Notes under the pieces: generated by a model
Seen by the model: only the letters and a program-made list of their open reading frames with translations
Told to the model about the DNA's origin: nothing
The model's database searches: none
Shown here: one piece after another, positions 1-8,002 of the stretch
Layout: every line of letters starts with the position of its first letter
Numbering within the stretch: position 1 is the first letter of the stretch
Source of the DNA: Bacteriovoracaceae bacterium
Lineage (GTDB): Bacteria > Bdellovibrionota > Bacteriovoracia > Bacteriovoracales > Bacteriovoracaceae
DNA length: 54,326 bases
Assembly (NCBI GenBank): GCA_023954635.1
Contig: JAGSHI010000008.1
Coordinates: 1 to 54,326 of the forward strand
Direction of reading: 5' to 3'
Position numbers and translations under genes: made by a program

Positions 1-369
1 AATACTAGAAAGAAGAATTCCTTTCCAAAGCTTTGGATTTTCTTTTTCATCTTCTACAGTATACGAAGCGTCTTCTTCAGTGGCCTGAACTTGTCCTTGA
101 GGAACTGTTCCAACTCCAGGAGTAACATCGTCTCCACCACCTGTGCCGTTACTTCCGTCAGTTCCATTTCCACCATCAGTTCCTGTTCCGTTGCCGCCAT
201 CTGTCCCATTACTTCCGTTATTACCATTATTACCATTATTACCATTGTTCCCATTATTTCCATCAACGGCATGGGCATTGGAAAAACCAAATCCTAGTGA
301 GTTGTAACTGATACTCACTTGGAGGTGCAGTAAACAAAAAGCGACAACAAATGTAATAAGCGTTTTCAT
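1..369 (-). CDS. Secreted collagen-like Gly-X-Y protein, 3' end cut by window edge
   Basis: The minus-strand frame opens with an ATG at 369 and runs without a stop to base 1, so 123 codons are visible and the C-terminus is outside the window. A strong Shine-Dalgarno (AGGAGAGG) sits just upstream of the ATG. The product has a hydrophobic N-terminal signal sequence (about residues 1-34, ending in NAHA). A low-complexity stretch follows with Gly at every third residue (repeated GNN, GSN, GTD), then an acidic segment. Gly-X-Y repeats of this sort form collagen-like or flexible surface stalks in bacteria. The lipoprotein at 15815-16534 has a similar stretch. Shorter open frames on both strands at 54-297 are shadows of the repeat. 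Function unknown; a surface or secreted role is inferred. Confidence 0.75.
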   Translation of the reverse strand, partial: MKTLITFVVAFCLLHLQVSISYNSLGFGFSNAHAVDGNNGNNGNNGNNGNNGSNGTDGGNGTGTDGGNGTDGSNGTGGGDDVTPGVGTVPQGQVQATEEDASYTVEDEKENPKLWKGILLSSI

Positions 370-588
370 AATCCTCTCCTGAGGCAAATCGAAATTAAGT
401 AATGGAATTTCTTATCTTTTCGACCAAAAATCCATTCCCCTTAACTCATTATAAAAGGTGATAGAAATAATAAGGTATAAAACCTTTCTTAAATGTCTAA
501 CTAGCTGAAACTATAAAGAGGATTACAAGTTTTCAGGTACTTGATAAAACTTCGCTGTTGCCATGAATTGAGGGCGATTCTTTGGGGT

Positions 589-2622
589 TTATTTCTTAAT
601 CAAATCTATTAAAAATTGAGGGTTTTGGAGATGAGTATTATGGGAACAATTGGGGACGGATTGAGTTGTTACTTTTTCATTTTTTAAATTATTTATGACA
701 GTTAAAAACTCAATGTATTTTTGATCTTTTTCACCTGCCACAAATTGAATATTTAAAGAGCAACCTTTTAAAAAATTTTGAGCTGAATCTTGGTGTCCAG
801 TGCTCATTAGATTTAGAGCGGCCTTTAGTTCAGAGATATTCATATCTAATTTTGATTCTTTCATATCTTCATATTGAGTATGATTTTTTATGCCCTCAAA
901 AAGGGGAAGTGCATACCAATTATCGAGAAAGTCACTAAACTCTTCTCTAGTTGAGACATTATTAAAAAGATTCTTATCAGACTCAATTCTACTTTGCTTA
1001 TCTGTAGAATTTTCTAGACCTAGGTGAACTGATTCAAGTACAAGCTTGTTAAAGAGAGTAGGGCTTTGTATTGCCAACTGAAGAAGAATTCTCCCTCCCA
1101 TAGAATAACCAACTCCTGTTAAGAAAGGACATTCCAATGATGTTATAAATGTTGAGAGTTCGTTTAAAATATCATTTTGATCAGAGAATTTATTGGATAA
1201 AGTTTCTCCGTGACCTGGAAGATCAAGTGATATCCAAAAAATATCTTGGTCAAGCTCATTTAAAACATCTTCCCAGTCTAGAAGGTTCCCCATAAAACCA
1301 TGGAGAAAAAGACAAACTTTTTTTCCAAGCGTTCCCCCAAATTTGAAGTTGAATGGAGACGATGATTTTAATAAATGTAACTTAAGTAAAAATTCTAAAC
1401 TTCTCGACTCTGGTTTTAATGAGCTTTGATAATCCCATTTAAAATGAATAATATCTTTTGGGATCATATATTTTGGTAGTCTAAAATTGAGTTCATCCCA
1501 AATCGTAGGGATTTCATTTGGATGGCATTCAACAAAAGCGATAGGGACTTTAGAAAACTTTTCATCCTCAACAGGTTTCACGAATGCATTTTTTACAGAA
1601 TCTATTTCGAGTAATGCTTTTTCTATAAGGGTAGGATCAATGTTTTCACCACCACTGATAAAAACTTTATCAGTTCTACCATTTACAACAAGTCCATCTT
1701 GAGTTATTTCACCTAAATCATTTTGAACAAACCATCCGTCTTCAAATTCGGGAAGTTGAAATATCCCATGTTGAAAAAAACCCACCATTAAGGCATTTGA
1801 TTTAATCTTAATCTTATTTGAGTTATCAATTGCTACTTCTGTTCCAATCAGAGGATTTCCGGCAAAATTAGGGAGAGTTGGATTCTTATTAGAACTCGTG
1901 ATTTGGGCAGCCGTCTCTGTCATTCCATAACTTAAATAGAGAGGAATATTTTTTGTATTTGCTTTTTCAAGTAACTCTTTGGCCATAGGCGCGCCACCAA
2001 TTAACACAACTTTGGATTTCTCTAAGTTTGTATTCTCAATGGATTCTATTAATTGAGTAGGGACTAGAGAATAAAAATCACAAGGGTGATTAATAACTGA
2101 TCTCCAAGAATCTTCATAAAAAACACTTGCTCCACAAATAAGTGTTCTCATGAGTATCATAAATCCACCAGTATGATGAACAGGTAGTGTTAGGCCCCAC
2201 TTTTCAGACTCTTTAAGTTGATAGTGTTCAGTCGTCGCCAAAGCAGAATTAAAGAGAGTTTCAAATGAATGAACTACACCTTTTGGAGTTGAGTTAGAAC
2301 CAGAAGTAAAAAAAACAATGTTTCCTTCTGGGCAAGTTTCTCCAAATGGGACTTGTGTTTCATAAAGACTCATTAAGTCTGCAGGAGTATCTGGAGAAAT
2401 GAGAACGGGTGTGCAGTTTTTTTCCCATAGGGCCATTACTTGAATGAGAACTGATAATGGGTTCGTTTCTTGAATGACAATAAGAGTGTCTTTTGGAAAA
2501 TTAATGTTTTCTGATAACTCTAAATACTTCTCTTTAACCTGAGCATATGTAACTTTCTGGTCAGATGACTCAAAAAAGCAATTGTTGGCAAACTTGTCAA
2601 AGTATTGAGTAAATGGGTTCAT
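589..2622 (-). CDS. menE-menH: MenE-MenH fusion: O-succinylbenzoate-CoA ligase-like plus SHCHC synthase-like hydrolase
   Basis: This 677-residue protein joins two enzyme classes of menaquinone synthesis. Residues 1-410 are an ANL-type adenylating enzyme: ATP loop TSGSNSTPKG (106-114), SYGMTE (231-236), NGRTDKVFISGGENI (about 314-328) and a plausible catalytic Lys403. Residues 430-677 are an alpha/beta hydrolase with HG oxyanion motif (441-442), nucleophile elbow GYSMGG (Ser507) and a C-terminal SHNTH histidine. MenE activates o-succinylbenzoate with CoA. MenH eliminates pyruvate from SEPHCHC two steps earlier in the pathway. The adenylation half is shorter than a typical fatty-acyl-CoA ligase, as MenE is. 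It overlaps the 3' end of dinB by 26 nt. No other men gene is in the window, so the substrate is inferred from architecture; a different acyl-CoA ligase-thioesterase fusion is the alternative. Confidence 0.75.
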   Translation of the reverse strand: MNPFTQYFDKFANNCFFESSDQKVTYAQVKEKYLELSENINFPKDTLIVIQETNPLSVLIQVMALWEKNCTPVLISPDTPADLMSLYETQVPFGETCPEGNIVFFTSGSNSTPKGVVHSFETLFNSALATTEHYQLKESEKWGLTLPVHHTGGFMILMRTLICGASVFYEDSWRSVINHPCDFYSLVPTQLIESIENTNLEKSKVVLIGGAPMAKELLEKANTKNIPLYLSYGMTETAAQITSSNKNPTLPNFAGNPLIGTEVAIDNSNKIKIKSNALMVGFFQHGIFQLPEFEDGWFVQNDLGEITQDGLVVNGRTDKVFISGGENIDPTLIEKALLEIDSVKNAFVKPVEDEKFSKVPIAFVECHPNEIPTIWDELNFRLPKYMIPKDIIHFKWDYQSSLKPESRSLEFLLKLHLLKSSSPFNFKFGGTLGKKVCLFLHGFMGNLLDWEDVLNELDQDIFWISLDLPGHGETLSNKFSDQNDILNELSTFITSLECPFLTGVGYSMGGRILLQLAIQSPTLFNKLVLESVHLGLENSTDKQSRIESDKNLFNNVSTREEFSDFLDNWYALPLFEGIKNHTQYEDMKESKLDMNISELKAALNLMSTGHQDSAQNFLKGCSLNIQFVAGEKDQKYIEFLTVINNLKNEKVTTQSVPNCSHNTHLQNPQFLIDLIKK

Positions 2623-3781
2623 GAAATAAATTTAGCTGAATTGGGAGCGCTTCGTCCAATTTGTCAGGATCAATTTTAAAACCTATTCCGAGGAGGCGAA
2701 CAGGCTTACCTCCTTTTTCCAAACCTTGCTTGAGTAGGGTCATTAGTAAATCTTCAAGGTCTTGACTCCAATCGCCATTGTCCCAAAAACTATCAAACAT
2801 CTCTGAAGGACAAGTTCGCTCTACAGTTACAGTTTGAAAGTCATGAAACTTAACTTTTACCATAAGTGATTTTAAGATATTTTTTTTGATTTCTTTTCGC
2901 TTTTTGTACTTGAGTAACCTTCTGGCCACTTCTGGAATTAGTTCTTTTACTTCCTTAAAGCAAGCAATCCAACCTGAAATATCGTCACCAAAAGTTGTTT
3001 CGACACTCAAGCTCTTTCTAATTGATTCTGTTCGGATAGGACGATTATCTAAACCAAAAGAAAGCTTGTAGAGGTCTAGGCCATGTTTTCCAAAATATTT
3101 ACTCATATATTCAATAGACTTTTCTTGAATATCTCCACAAGTTCTAAGTCCCATTCTTTCAAGTTTTTCCATAGACTTTGGACCGACCCCAGGTATCTTT
3201 CTAAGAGGCAACTCTTCAATGAAATCTAAAATTCGATTGTTTGGAATATAAAGTTGTCCATTGGGCTTATTCCAGTCACTGGCAACTTTAGAAAGAAACT
3301 TATTAGGGGAAATCCCCGCTGATGCTGTTAGTTGAGTTTTTGTGAAAATATCATTTCTAATGGACTCAGCGATCTTATCTGGAGTGAACTCGGGGGTCAC
3401 AAGCTCAGTGACATCTAGAAAAGCTTCATCTAAGGAAAGTGGTTGAACTAGGTCAGTATAGTTATGAAAGATCTCATTGATCTTGAGACTTTCTTCTTTA
3501 TAAAGAGAGTGTCTTCCTGGAACTATTGTTAGATGTGGACAAAGTTTCATCGCCATCATTGAGGGCATAGCGGACCTCACTCCAAATTTTCGAGCATGAT
3601 AATTACTAGTACTAAGGACTGATCGTCTTCCTTTCCCTCCTATAGCAATTGGTATATCTCTAAGGTTGGGGAAGTCTCTCATTTCAACAGCAGCATAAAA
3701 ACAATCCATATCAATATGAATAATGTGGCGATCTTGGTTTAAGACTTTTGAAACAATACTTTTGGTAAAGTGGTCAGACAT
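2597..3781 (-). CDS. dinB: DNA polymerase IV (Y-family translesion polymerase)
   Basis: A 394-residue Y-family polymerase that copies past damaged template bases with low fidelity. The catalytic acidic residues are visible in HIDMDCFYA (Asp24, Asp26) and SLDEAFLD (Asp118, Glu119). The thumb helix-hairpin-helix reads LRKIPGVGPKSMEKLERMG, and the little finger fills the C-terminal third. The extreme C-terminus carries QLNLF (382-386), a good beta-clamp binding peptide. The gene overlaps lexA by 8 nt upstream and the menE-menH fusion by 26 nt downstream. It is therefore almost certainly co-transcribed from the lexA promoter and damage-inducible. Confidence 0.95.
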   Translation of the reverse strand: MSDHFTKSIVSKVLNQDRHIIHIDMDCFYAAVEMRDFPNLRDIPIAIGGKGRRSVLSTSNYHARKFGVRSAMPSMMAMKLCPHLTIVPGRHSLYKEESLKINEIFHNYTDLVQPLSLDEAFLDVTELVTPEFTPDKIAESIRNDIFTKTQLTASAGISPNKFLSKVASDWNKPNGQLYIPNNRILDFIEELPLRKIPGVGPKSMEKLERMGLRTCGDIQEKSIEYMSKYFGKHGLDLYKLSFGLDNRPIRTESIRKSLSVETTFGDDISGWIACFKEVKELIPEVARRLLKYKKRKEIKKNILKSLMVKVKFHDFQTVTVERTCPSEMFDSFWDNGDWSQDLEDLLMTLLKQGLEKGGKPVRLLGIGFKIDPDKLDEALPIQLNLFHEPIYSIL

Positions 3782-4400
3782 ATGACCGAATAAGACCTAC
3801 TAATATACCGGCAATAGAAAAGGCACCACTAGTCTGGTCAACAAGAATTGGTTCCATCGTAGAGTTGGCCGGAATAAGCTCAATATGTGAACGATGTTTC
3901 TTGTAACGTTTTACAGTGGCCTCTCCCTCAATAACCGCTACAACAGTTTGACCATTACTGGCATTAGCTTGATGGCGACAGACGATGAGGTCATCTTCAA
4001 AAATACCATCTTCAATCATTGAATCACCTTTAACTTTTAAGGCAAAGTAGTGATGTGATCCCTGAACCATACTAGAAGGGACTGGAATACTTTCATCGGC
4101 CTGCTCTATGGCCTCAATTGGGATTCCGGCAGCAACTTTTCCAAGCAATGGGACTTCTGTGACGTCAGGTGTGTGTGAGGGTGCAGGTGTTTCATCAACC
4201 ACCTTCAGGCCTCTTCGGGCGTTCCAATCACTTTCTAAAAACCCAGCATTCGCAAGGTACTTTATATAGCGCTGAACTGACCCAAAGGACTTAAAGTTGA
4301 AGTGTTCCTTAATTTCTTTCTGTGTAGGAGATATTCCATTTTTACGTGTGTAAGATGTAATATAATCAAGGACTTCTTTTTGCTTTTTTGTTATGCTCAT
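3774..4400 (-). CDS. lexA: SOS repressor LexA
   Basis: A 208-residue LexA. The N-terminal winged helix-turn-helix (1-70) contains NGISPTQKEI and SFGSVQRYIKYLANAGFL. The autocleavage site is Ala91-Gly92 in KVAAGIP, and the serine-lysine dyad is Ser127 (KGDSMIEDG) with Lys164 (EATVKRYKK). RecA-stimulated self-cleavage should relieve repression of its regulon. It heads an operon with dinB and menE-menH. The ATG at 4400 has no Shine-Dalgarno. A TTGACT-N16-AATAAT promoter ends 6 nt before it, so the transcript probably starts at the A of the ATG. The same DNA contains inverted and direct repeats fitting autoregulation. Confidence 0.95.
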   Translation of the reverse strand: MSITKKQKEVLDYITSYTRKNGISPTQKEIKEHFNFKSFGSVQRYIKYLANAGFLESDWNARRGLKVVDETPAPSHTPDVTEVPLLGKVAAGIPIEAIEQADESIPVPSSMVQGSHHYFALKVKGDSMIEDGIFEDDLIVCRHQANASNGQTVVAVIEGEATVKRYKKHRSHIELIPANSTMEPILVDQTSGAFSIAGILVGLIRSYV

Positions 4401-4434
4401 GAACTTATTATTGCGTAAGTTCTGCGTAAGTCAA
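4401..4434 (-). promoter_or_regulatory. lexA promoter with overlapping candidate LexA operator
   Basis: Reading the minus strand, a -35 TTGACT (4434-4429) and a -10 AATAAT (4412-4407) are 16 bp apart. The -10 ends exactly 6 nt before the lexA ATG. Inside lies a perfect inverted repeat GAACTTA-N8-TAAGTTC (4401-4422). ACTTACGCA is also directly repeated with an 11-bp period (4431-4423 and 4420-4412), about one helical turn. Repeats between -35 and start are what an autorepressor site looks like. The Bdellovibrio LexA motif as I recall it, TTAC-N3-GTAA, is not present here. Confidence 0.5.
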
Positions 4435-4444
4435 GGTTTTTTTT

Positions 4445-5278
4445 ATGAACGAATTATTTATTAAATGGAAAGAGGGTGCCACACTGGGTCAAGTTATCTT
4501 CACTCTTGGTATTTTTCTTAGCGCAGTCCTTATGAGATTTGCGATTAATCAGATACTTAAAAAATCAAAAACTATTCTAAGAGAAAATAAAAGAAGAATG
4601 ATGGTGAATACAAACTCCACTCTTTCATTCATTGTTTTCATTGGTTTAGTTTTAATCTGGTCTGATGAATTAAGAGACCTTGCTCTATCTGTGGCCGCAA
4701 TTGCTGTCGCAGGTGTTATCGCAACAAAAGAACTTATTATGTGTTTTACAGGAACGTTATATAAGGCCGGTAATAATGTTTGCTCAGTTGGAGATTGGAT
4801 AGAAATAAATGGGGTAAGGGGAGTTGTTGTTGATAAAACTGTTACAGCTACAAAGTTGATGGAGATTGGGCCTGGACATTCAACTTCACATTACACTGGA
4901 AGAATGATTACTATTCCTAATAGCTTATTTATTACCCATTCTACAAAGAATGAAAGTATTTTTAGAAAGTATTCACTTCATTCATTTGCTATTCCTTTAT
5001 CTCCTAAGTCTGATCATAAGTTAGCAAAGAAGATATTATTAGAAGCTGCAGGTGAAGTTTGTGATCCATTTTTTGAAGAGGCCTCAAAATATATTGGAAA
5101 AATGCAAGAGCGTGAGGCATTGGATATCCCTGAAATTGAACCAAGAGTAAGGATATTCTTTAAAAACTTTGAAGAAATTCAACTCATCTGTAGAGTTACA
5201 ATACCGACTGCAGACATTGTTACATTAGAACAAAAAATCAAGTCTAGATTTCTAGATGAATTTAAAGGCTGGGGCTAA
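4445..5278 (+). CDS. MscS-family mechanosensitive ion channel
   Basis: 277 residues with three predicted membrane helices (about 12-38, 55-72, 78-105). The third is an Ala/Gly-rich pore helix (SVAAIAVAGVIATKEL) of MscS type, followed by the beta-domain signature GDWIEINGVRGVV (116-128) and a soluble alpha/beta C-terminus. Such channels open under membrane tension and release solutes on osmotic downshift. It is divergent from lexA with only 44 bp between start codons. A weak AAGG lies 8 nt before the ATG. It may also be read as a small-conductance channel with a regulatory rather than emergency-valve role. Confidence 0.85.
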   Translation: MNELFIKWKEGATLGQVIFTLGIFLSAVLMRFAINQILKKSKTILRENKRRMMVNTNSTLSFIVFIGLVLIWSDELRDLALSVAAIAVAGVIATKELIMCFTGTLYKAGNNVCSVGDWIEINGVRGVVVDKTVTATKLMEIGPGHSTSHYTGRMITIPNSLFITHSTKNESIFRKYSLHSFAIPLSPKSDHKLAKKILLEAAGEVCDPFFEEASKYIGKMQEREALDIPEIEPRVRIFFKNFEEIQLICRVTIPTADIVTLEQKIKSRFLDEFKGWG

Positions 5279-5507
5279 CTCTAAAGTATTCATCAAGCAG
5301 ATAGTAGTTATCACTCGGTTTTTCAAAGTTAAACTTGTGATAGATATTATTATCAACTCTTCCTAACAAAGCGAAAAATCTTTTTTGCCATCAAAAATTC
5401 GGACAACCTACTGCTTCTAGTAATCCTACGATTAATTTGGGGTCTGGAGCGACCTTTTGAAAAAGCACTTAATAAAAGAATTGTTATTAGCGCTACTAAC
5501 AATGTTT
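5262..5507 (-). pseudogene. Possible decayed coding remnant with in-frame TGA
   Basis: On the minus strand a frame is open for 38 codons (5507-5394), hits one TGA (5393-5391), and continues open for 42 more codons to a TAA at 5264-5262. The conceptual product has balanced, protein-like composition around the stop. No start codon with a Shine-Dalgarno is seen, and the end overlaps the MscS-like gene. Chance openness in AT-rich DNA is quite possible; I record it only as a candidate. Confidence 0.2.
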
Positions 5508-5780
5508 TATTTAAATATACTTACCCTATGGTGCGGTGAGTTGTGATTACAGCAGTGTTTTGGATCGATTTATTTTAGTTAATAATGATTACATGATCTA
5601 TCTATGATGAACTTACAGTAACTTAGAGCACTTTATATTAGCATTGCTAATAATAACTATTAGTCGAAATGTAAGTAAATGTCATATGAAGAAGTGTTGA
5701 CGACGTTTTGCACAAATCATAGATTCATCACGCGACAGAAACTAGAGACAAACTAAATGAACTACTCAAAAGGAGCCACT
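5279..5780. other. Long intergenic region
   Basis: About 500 bp between the MscS-like gene and the next secreted-protein gene. Apart from the doubtful minus-strand remnant at 5262-5507 and the promoter near 5697-5725 I see no gene, RNA or repeat here. It is AT-rich with several stop codons in every frame. Confidence 0.6.
5697..5725 (+). promoter_or_regulatory. Candidate sigma70-type promoter
   Basis: TTGACG (5697-5702) and TAGATT (5720-5725) are separated by 17 bp. This would give a leader of roughly 50 nt before the ATG at 5781, which itself has a strong AAGGAG. The -35 matches 5 of 6 and the -10 matches 4 of 6 of the consensus. Confidence 0.4.
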
Positions 5781-6524
5781 ATGCACATCTTTAAATCATT
5801 AACATTGGCCTTATTTCTACTTTTTTCAGCAAATGCTCTTTCAGCAGTTGGTGATGTTAAAGTACTTCCATTTATTCAAGAGAGAGTTGAAGGAGCTACT
5901 CTACCGGCAGACTCTAAATATGACGAAGACTACTTTACGATAGGAAAAGTAACAGTAACTGAAGTTGAAACACCACTTGAGTACTTAGAAGATAAAGGTG
6001 ATGAGAAGAAACTTGGTGCAGTGATAATGACTATTGAGAAGCTAATTGCACTAGGTAAAAAGATCTGGGCCATTGTTGAAGCTGGTAGACCAGTTTTAAA
6101 CACAAATATGATGGTTCCTTTAAGCGTACTACCTAAAACAGATGACCCTGATGCTGCTTTTTATCAAATGGAAGGTTGGTCAGCACCTAAAGCTGTTACT
6201 TATAGAGTTCAGTATGACAATCTGTTTGGAATGACAGTAATCGCTTTTGATTACACGGTAATTTTTCAATATGCCGGAAAATATGAAGGTAAGGGAGCTT
6301 ACATTACAGGTTTAAATGTTAAGGCCTCAAATGTATCAGTTGCCTGGGGATTCAGATTTGATGCTAATAGTTCACTAGTAACTATTGCCAATAGAGGAGC
6401 ATCATCAAACCCTGTTGCTGGAGCAACAATTCAAATTGATTACAAGGCCGGAAGTGTTCTACGTACAATTGGAACATCAGAAGCATTTCACGTAACAGGA
6501 AAGGGTTCTGTAACAAAATATTAA
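5781..6524 (+). CDS. Secreted protein of unknown function
   Basis: I do not recognise the family. The ATG at 5781 is preferred over an in-frame ATG at 5757 because AAGGAG lies 6 nt before it and the product then opens with a clean signal peptide (MHIFKSLTLALFLLFSANALSA). The 247-residue product is rich in beta-forming stretches after residue 110 (for example TVIAFDYTVIFQYAGKYEG), suggesting a periplasmic or outer-membrane-associated beta protein. It has its own promoter candidate and a strong terminator, so it is monocistronic and perhaps well expressed. Confidence 0.75.
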   Translation: MHIFKSLTLALFLLFSANALSAVGDVKVLPFIQERVEGATLPADSKYDEDYFTIGKVTVTEVETPLEYLEDKGDEKKLGAVIMTIEKLIALGKKIWAIVEAGRPVLNTNMMVPLSVLPKTDDPDAAFYQMEGWSAPKAVTYRVQYDNLFGMTVIAFDYTVIFQYAGKYEGKGAYITGLNVKASNVSVAWGFRFDANSSLVTIANRGASSNPVAGATIQIDYKAGSVLRTIGTSEAFHVTGKGSVTKY

Positions 6525-6545
6525 AATTTACTTAAATTTATAGCC

Positions 6546-6578
6546 AAAAGGGCCTGATAACTCAGGCCCTTTTTTTTT
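6546..6578 (+). terminator. Rho-independent terminator
   Basis: A perfect 12-bp stem (6546-6557 with 6562-6573), core AAAGGGCCTGA, closes a TAAC loop and runs into a tract of eight or more T. It ends the transcript of the secreted-protein gene at 5781-6524. Confidence 0.92.
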
Positions 6579-6606
6579 ATCTAAATGCCTATTAAAATAG
6601 AAGTAT

Positions 6607-7602
6607 ATGAAAAGAATCTATTACTTATTTATTTTTATAATTGTTTTAGTCGGGTGCTCTTCTTATCGAATAGGATTTGATAAAACTCTTAAAATTGGTA
6701 CAGCCAGTTTTTCTGGGGCCTACTATCCAACAGGTGGAGCTTTATCTAAATTAATAAATGATCATTCTTCAGAGGACTTCTCAAAGGTTATTTCTACAGG
6801 CGGTTCTGCAGACAATATAAATCGATTGTTAAAAGGTAAAATACACATAGCTTTGGCACAAGCTGACAGACATTATGAAGCCTATTATGGAATGGGTGAA
6901 TGGAAAGGTAAAAAACCTGCCAAAAAACTTCGAAGTCTCTTTAGTTTATATCCTCAAACAATTAACCTTATAGCGGCAAGAGTGAGTGGTATAAAAACAA
7001 TTAAGGATCTTAAAGGCAGGAGAGTTAATCTTGGGAACCCAGGGAGTGGAGGAAGAGCAAATGCAAAGGATGTTCTTAAGGCAGCTAGAGTTAAGCTCTC
7101 CGAAATATCTAGTCATGATTATACTATCAGTATCGCCAGTAAAAAATTTTTAGAGGGAAAACTAGATGCTTTCTTCTATACAATTGGGCACCCATCTCTT
7201 GTTATTAGTGAGGCTTCAAATGTTCAAGGTGGAGCTAGTGTCATTCCCATTACAGATGTGGATACATTTTTAATTAAATACCCTTATTATCAATCTACTT
7301 TAGTTCCAATGAAACGATATCCAAGTATGTTAAATTCAAAAGAACGGGTCGATTCAATTGGTATACAAACAACTTTGTTAACGACAGAAGATGTTCCTGA
7401 AGGGATAATATACAAAGTTGTAAAAATTATTTTTGAAAATATGGAAGAGTTTAAATCTCAGCATGCTGTCTTAAGAGATTTAGATCCAAAAGAAATGTTG
7501 CAAGGACTCACTGCTCCTCTTCACCCTGGAGCAGAGAGATATTTTAGAGAATCTGGACTATTAAATGAATTTGATCCTGTTAAACGGATCTTTGGGAATT
7601 AG
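6607..7602 (+). CDS. TAXI-family TRAP-type solute-binding lipoprotein
   Basis: 331 residues with a lipobox (LVGCSS; lipidated Cys about residue 17), then a substrate-binding fold of the TAXI group. The diagnostic start is LKIGTASFSGAYYPTGGALSKL. Further family features are STGGSADNINRL, IALAQADRHYEAYYG, IKTIKDLKGRRVNLGNPGSG and the C-terminal PLHPGAERYF. TAXI proteins normally capture organic acids such as dicarboxylates for a fused TRAP permease. No dctM/dctQ-type permease gene is adjacent, so the permease lies elsewhere or this is an orphan receptor. The next gene starts 1 nt after the stop, so the two are probably co-transcribed. Confidence 0.85.
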   Translation: MKRIYYLFIFIIVLVGCSSYRIGFDKTLKIGTASFSGAYYPTGGALSKLINDHSSEDFSKVISTGGSADNINRLLKGKIHIALAQADRHYEAYYGMGEWKGKKPAKKLRSLFSLYPQTINLIAARVSGIKTIKDLKGRRVNLGNPGSGGRANAKDVLKAARVKLSEISSHDYTISIASKKFLEGKLDAFFYTIGHPSLVISEASNVQGGASVIPITDVDTFLIKYPYYQSTLVPMKRYPSMLNSKERVDSIGIQTTLLTTEDVPEGIIYKVVKIIFENMEEFKSQHAVLRDLDPKEMLQGLTAPLHPGAERYFRESGLLNEFDPVKRIFGN

Positions 7603-7603
7603 A

Positions 7604-8002
7604 ATGAAACTTTTTAGTATAATAATTTTTTTATTTTCTATGTTTAATTTTGCTCAAGCAGAAGATTGCTCAGGTGCTAAGCCTCTTGTTCAGCCAGGAT
7701 GTGAGATCATATGTAAAGATGGAGCCTACACACAAACGTGTGAAAATCAACCATGTGGTCCTAAACCTCTTGCAAATGTAGGTTGTGAAGTTGGTGAATG
7801 CGTTTCTGGAAGTTGGGAAATGAAATGTGATTGCGGATTAAAACCAATCCCAACTAGAGGTTGTAAAATTAAAGAATGTAAAGACGGAGTTTGGGAAGAG
7901 GATTGTACTCAAAGAAAGTGTTCCGCTATGAAGCCTATGACGACCTCTGGTTGCAGTGTTGAGTGCGAACAGGGATCATGGGTCCAAAAGTGTGAAGATT
8001 AA
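7604..8002 (+). CDS. Secreted cysteine-rich four-repeat protein
   Basis: The start is taken as the ATG at 7604, giving a proper signal peptide (MKLFSIIIFLFSMFNFAQA); an earlier in-frame ATG at 7565 lies inside the upstream gene. The mature part of about 113 residues has 16 cysteines in four copies of a unit C-x(4-5)-KP-x(4-6)-GC-x(3-4)-C-x-x-G-x-W/Y-x(3)-C. Such even spacing implies four small disulfide-stabilised modules exported to the periplasm or beyond. I do not recognise the family. The gene is convergent with the CBS gene, and the two stop codons overlap. Confidence 0.8.
   Translation: MKLFSIIIFLFSMFNFAQAEDCSGAKPLVQPGCEIICKDGAYTQTCENQPCGPKPLANVGCEVGECVSGSWEMKCDCGLKPIPTRGCKIKECKDGVWEEDCTQRKCSAMKPMTTSGCSVECEQGSWVQKCED

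Noticed and set aside
54-297. Open frames of 78 and 68 codons on opposite strands
   Set aside because: Both are out-of-frame readings of the Gly-X-Y repeat of the true minus-strand gene 1-369, which has the Shine-Dalgarno and signal peptide.
472-488. AAGGT-N5-ACCTT hairpin as a terminator for menE-menH
   Set aside because: Five-bp AT-rich stem, 100 bp past the stop, without a proper T tract on the relevant strand.
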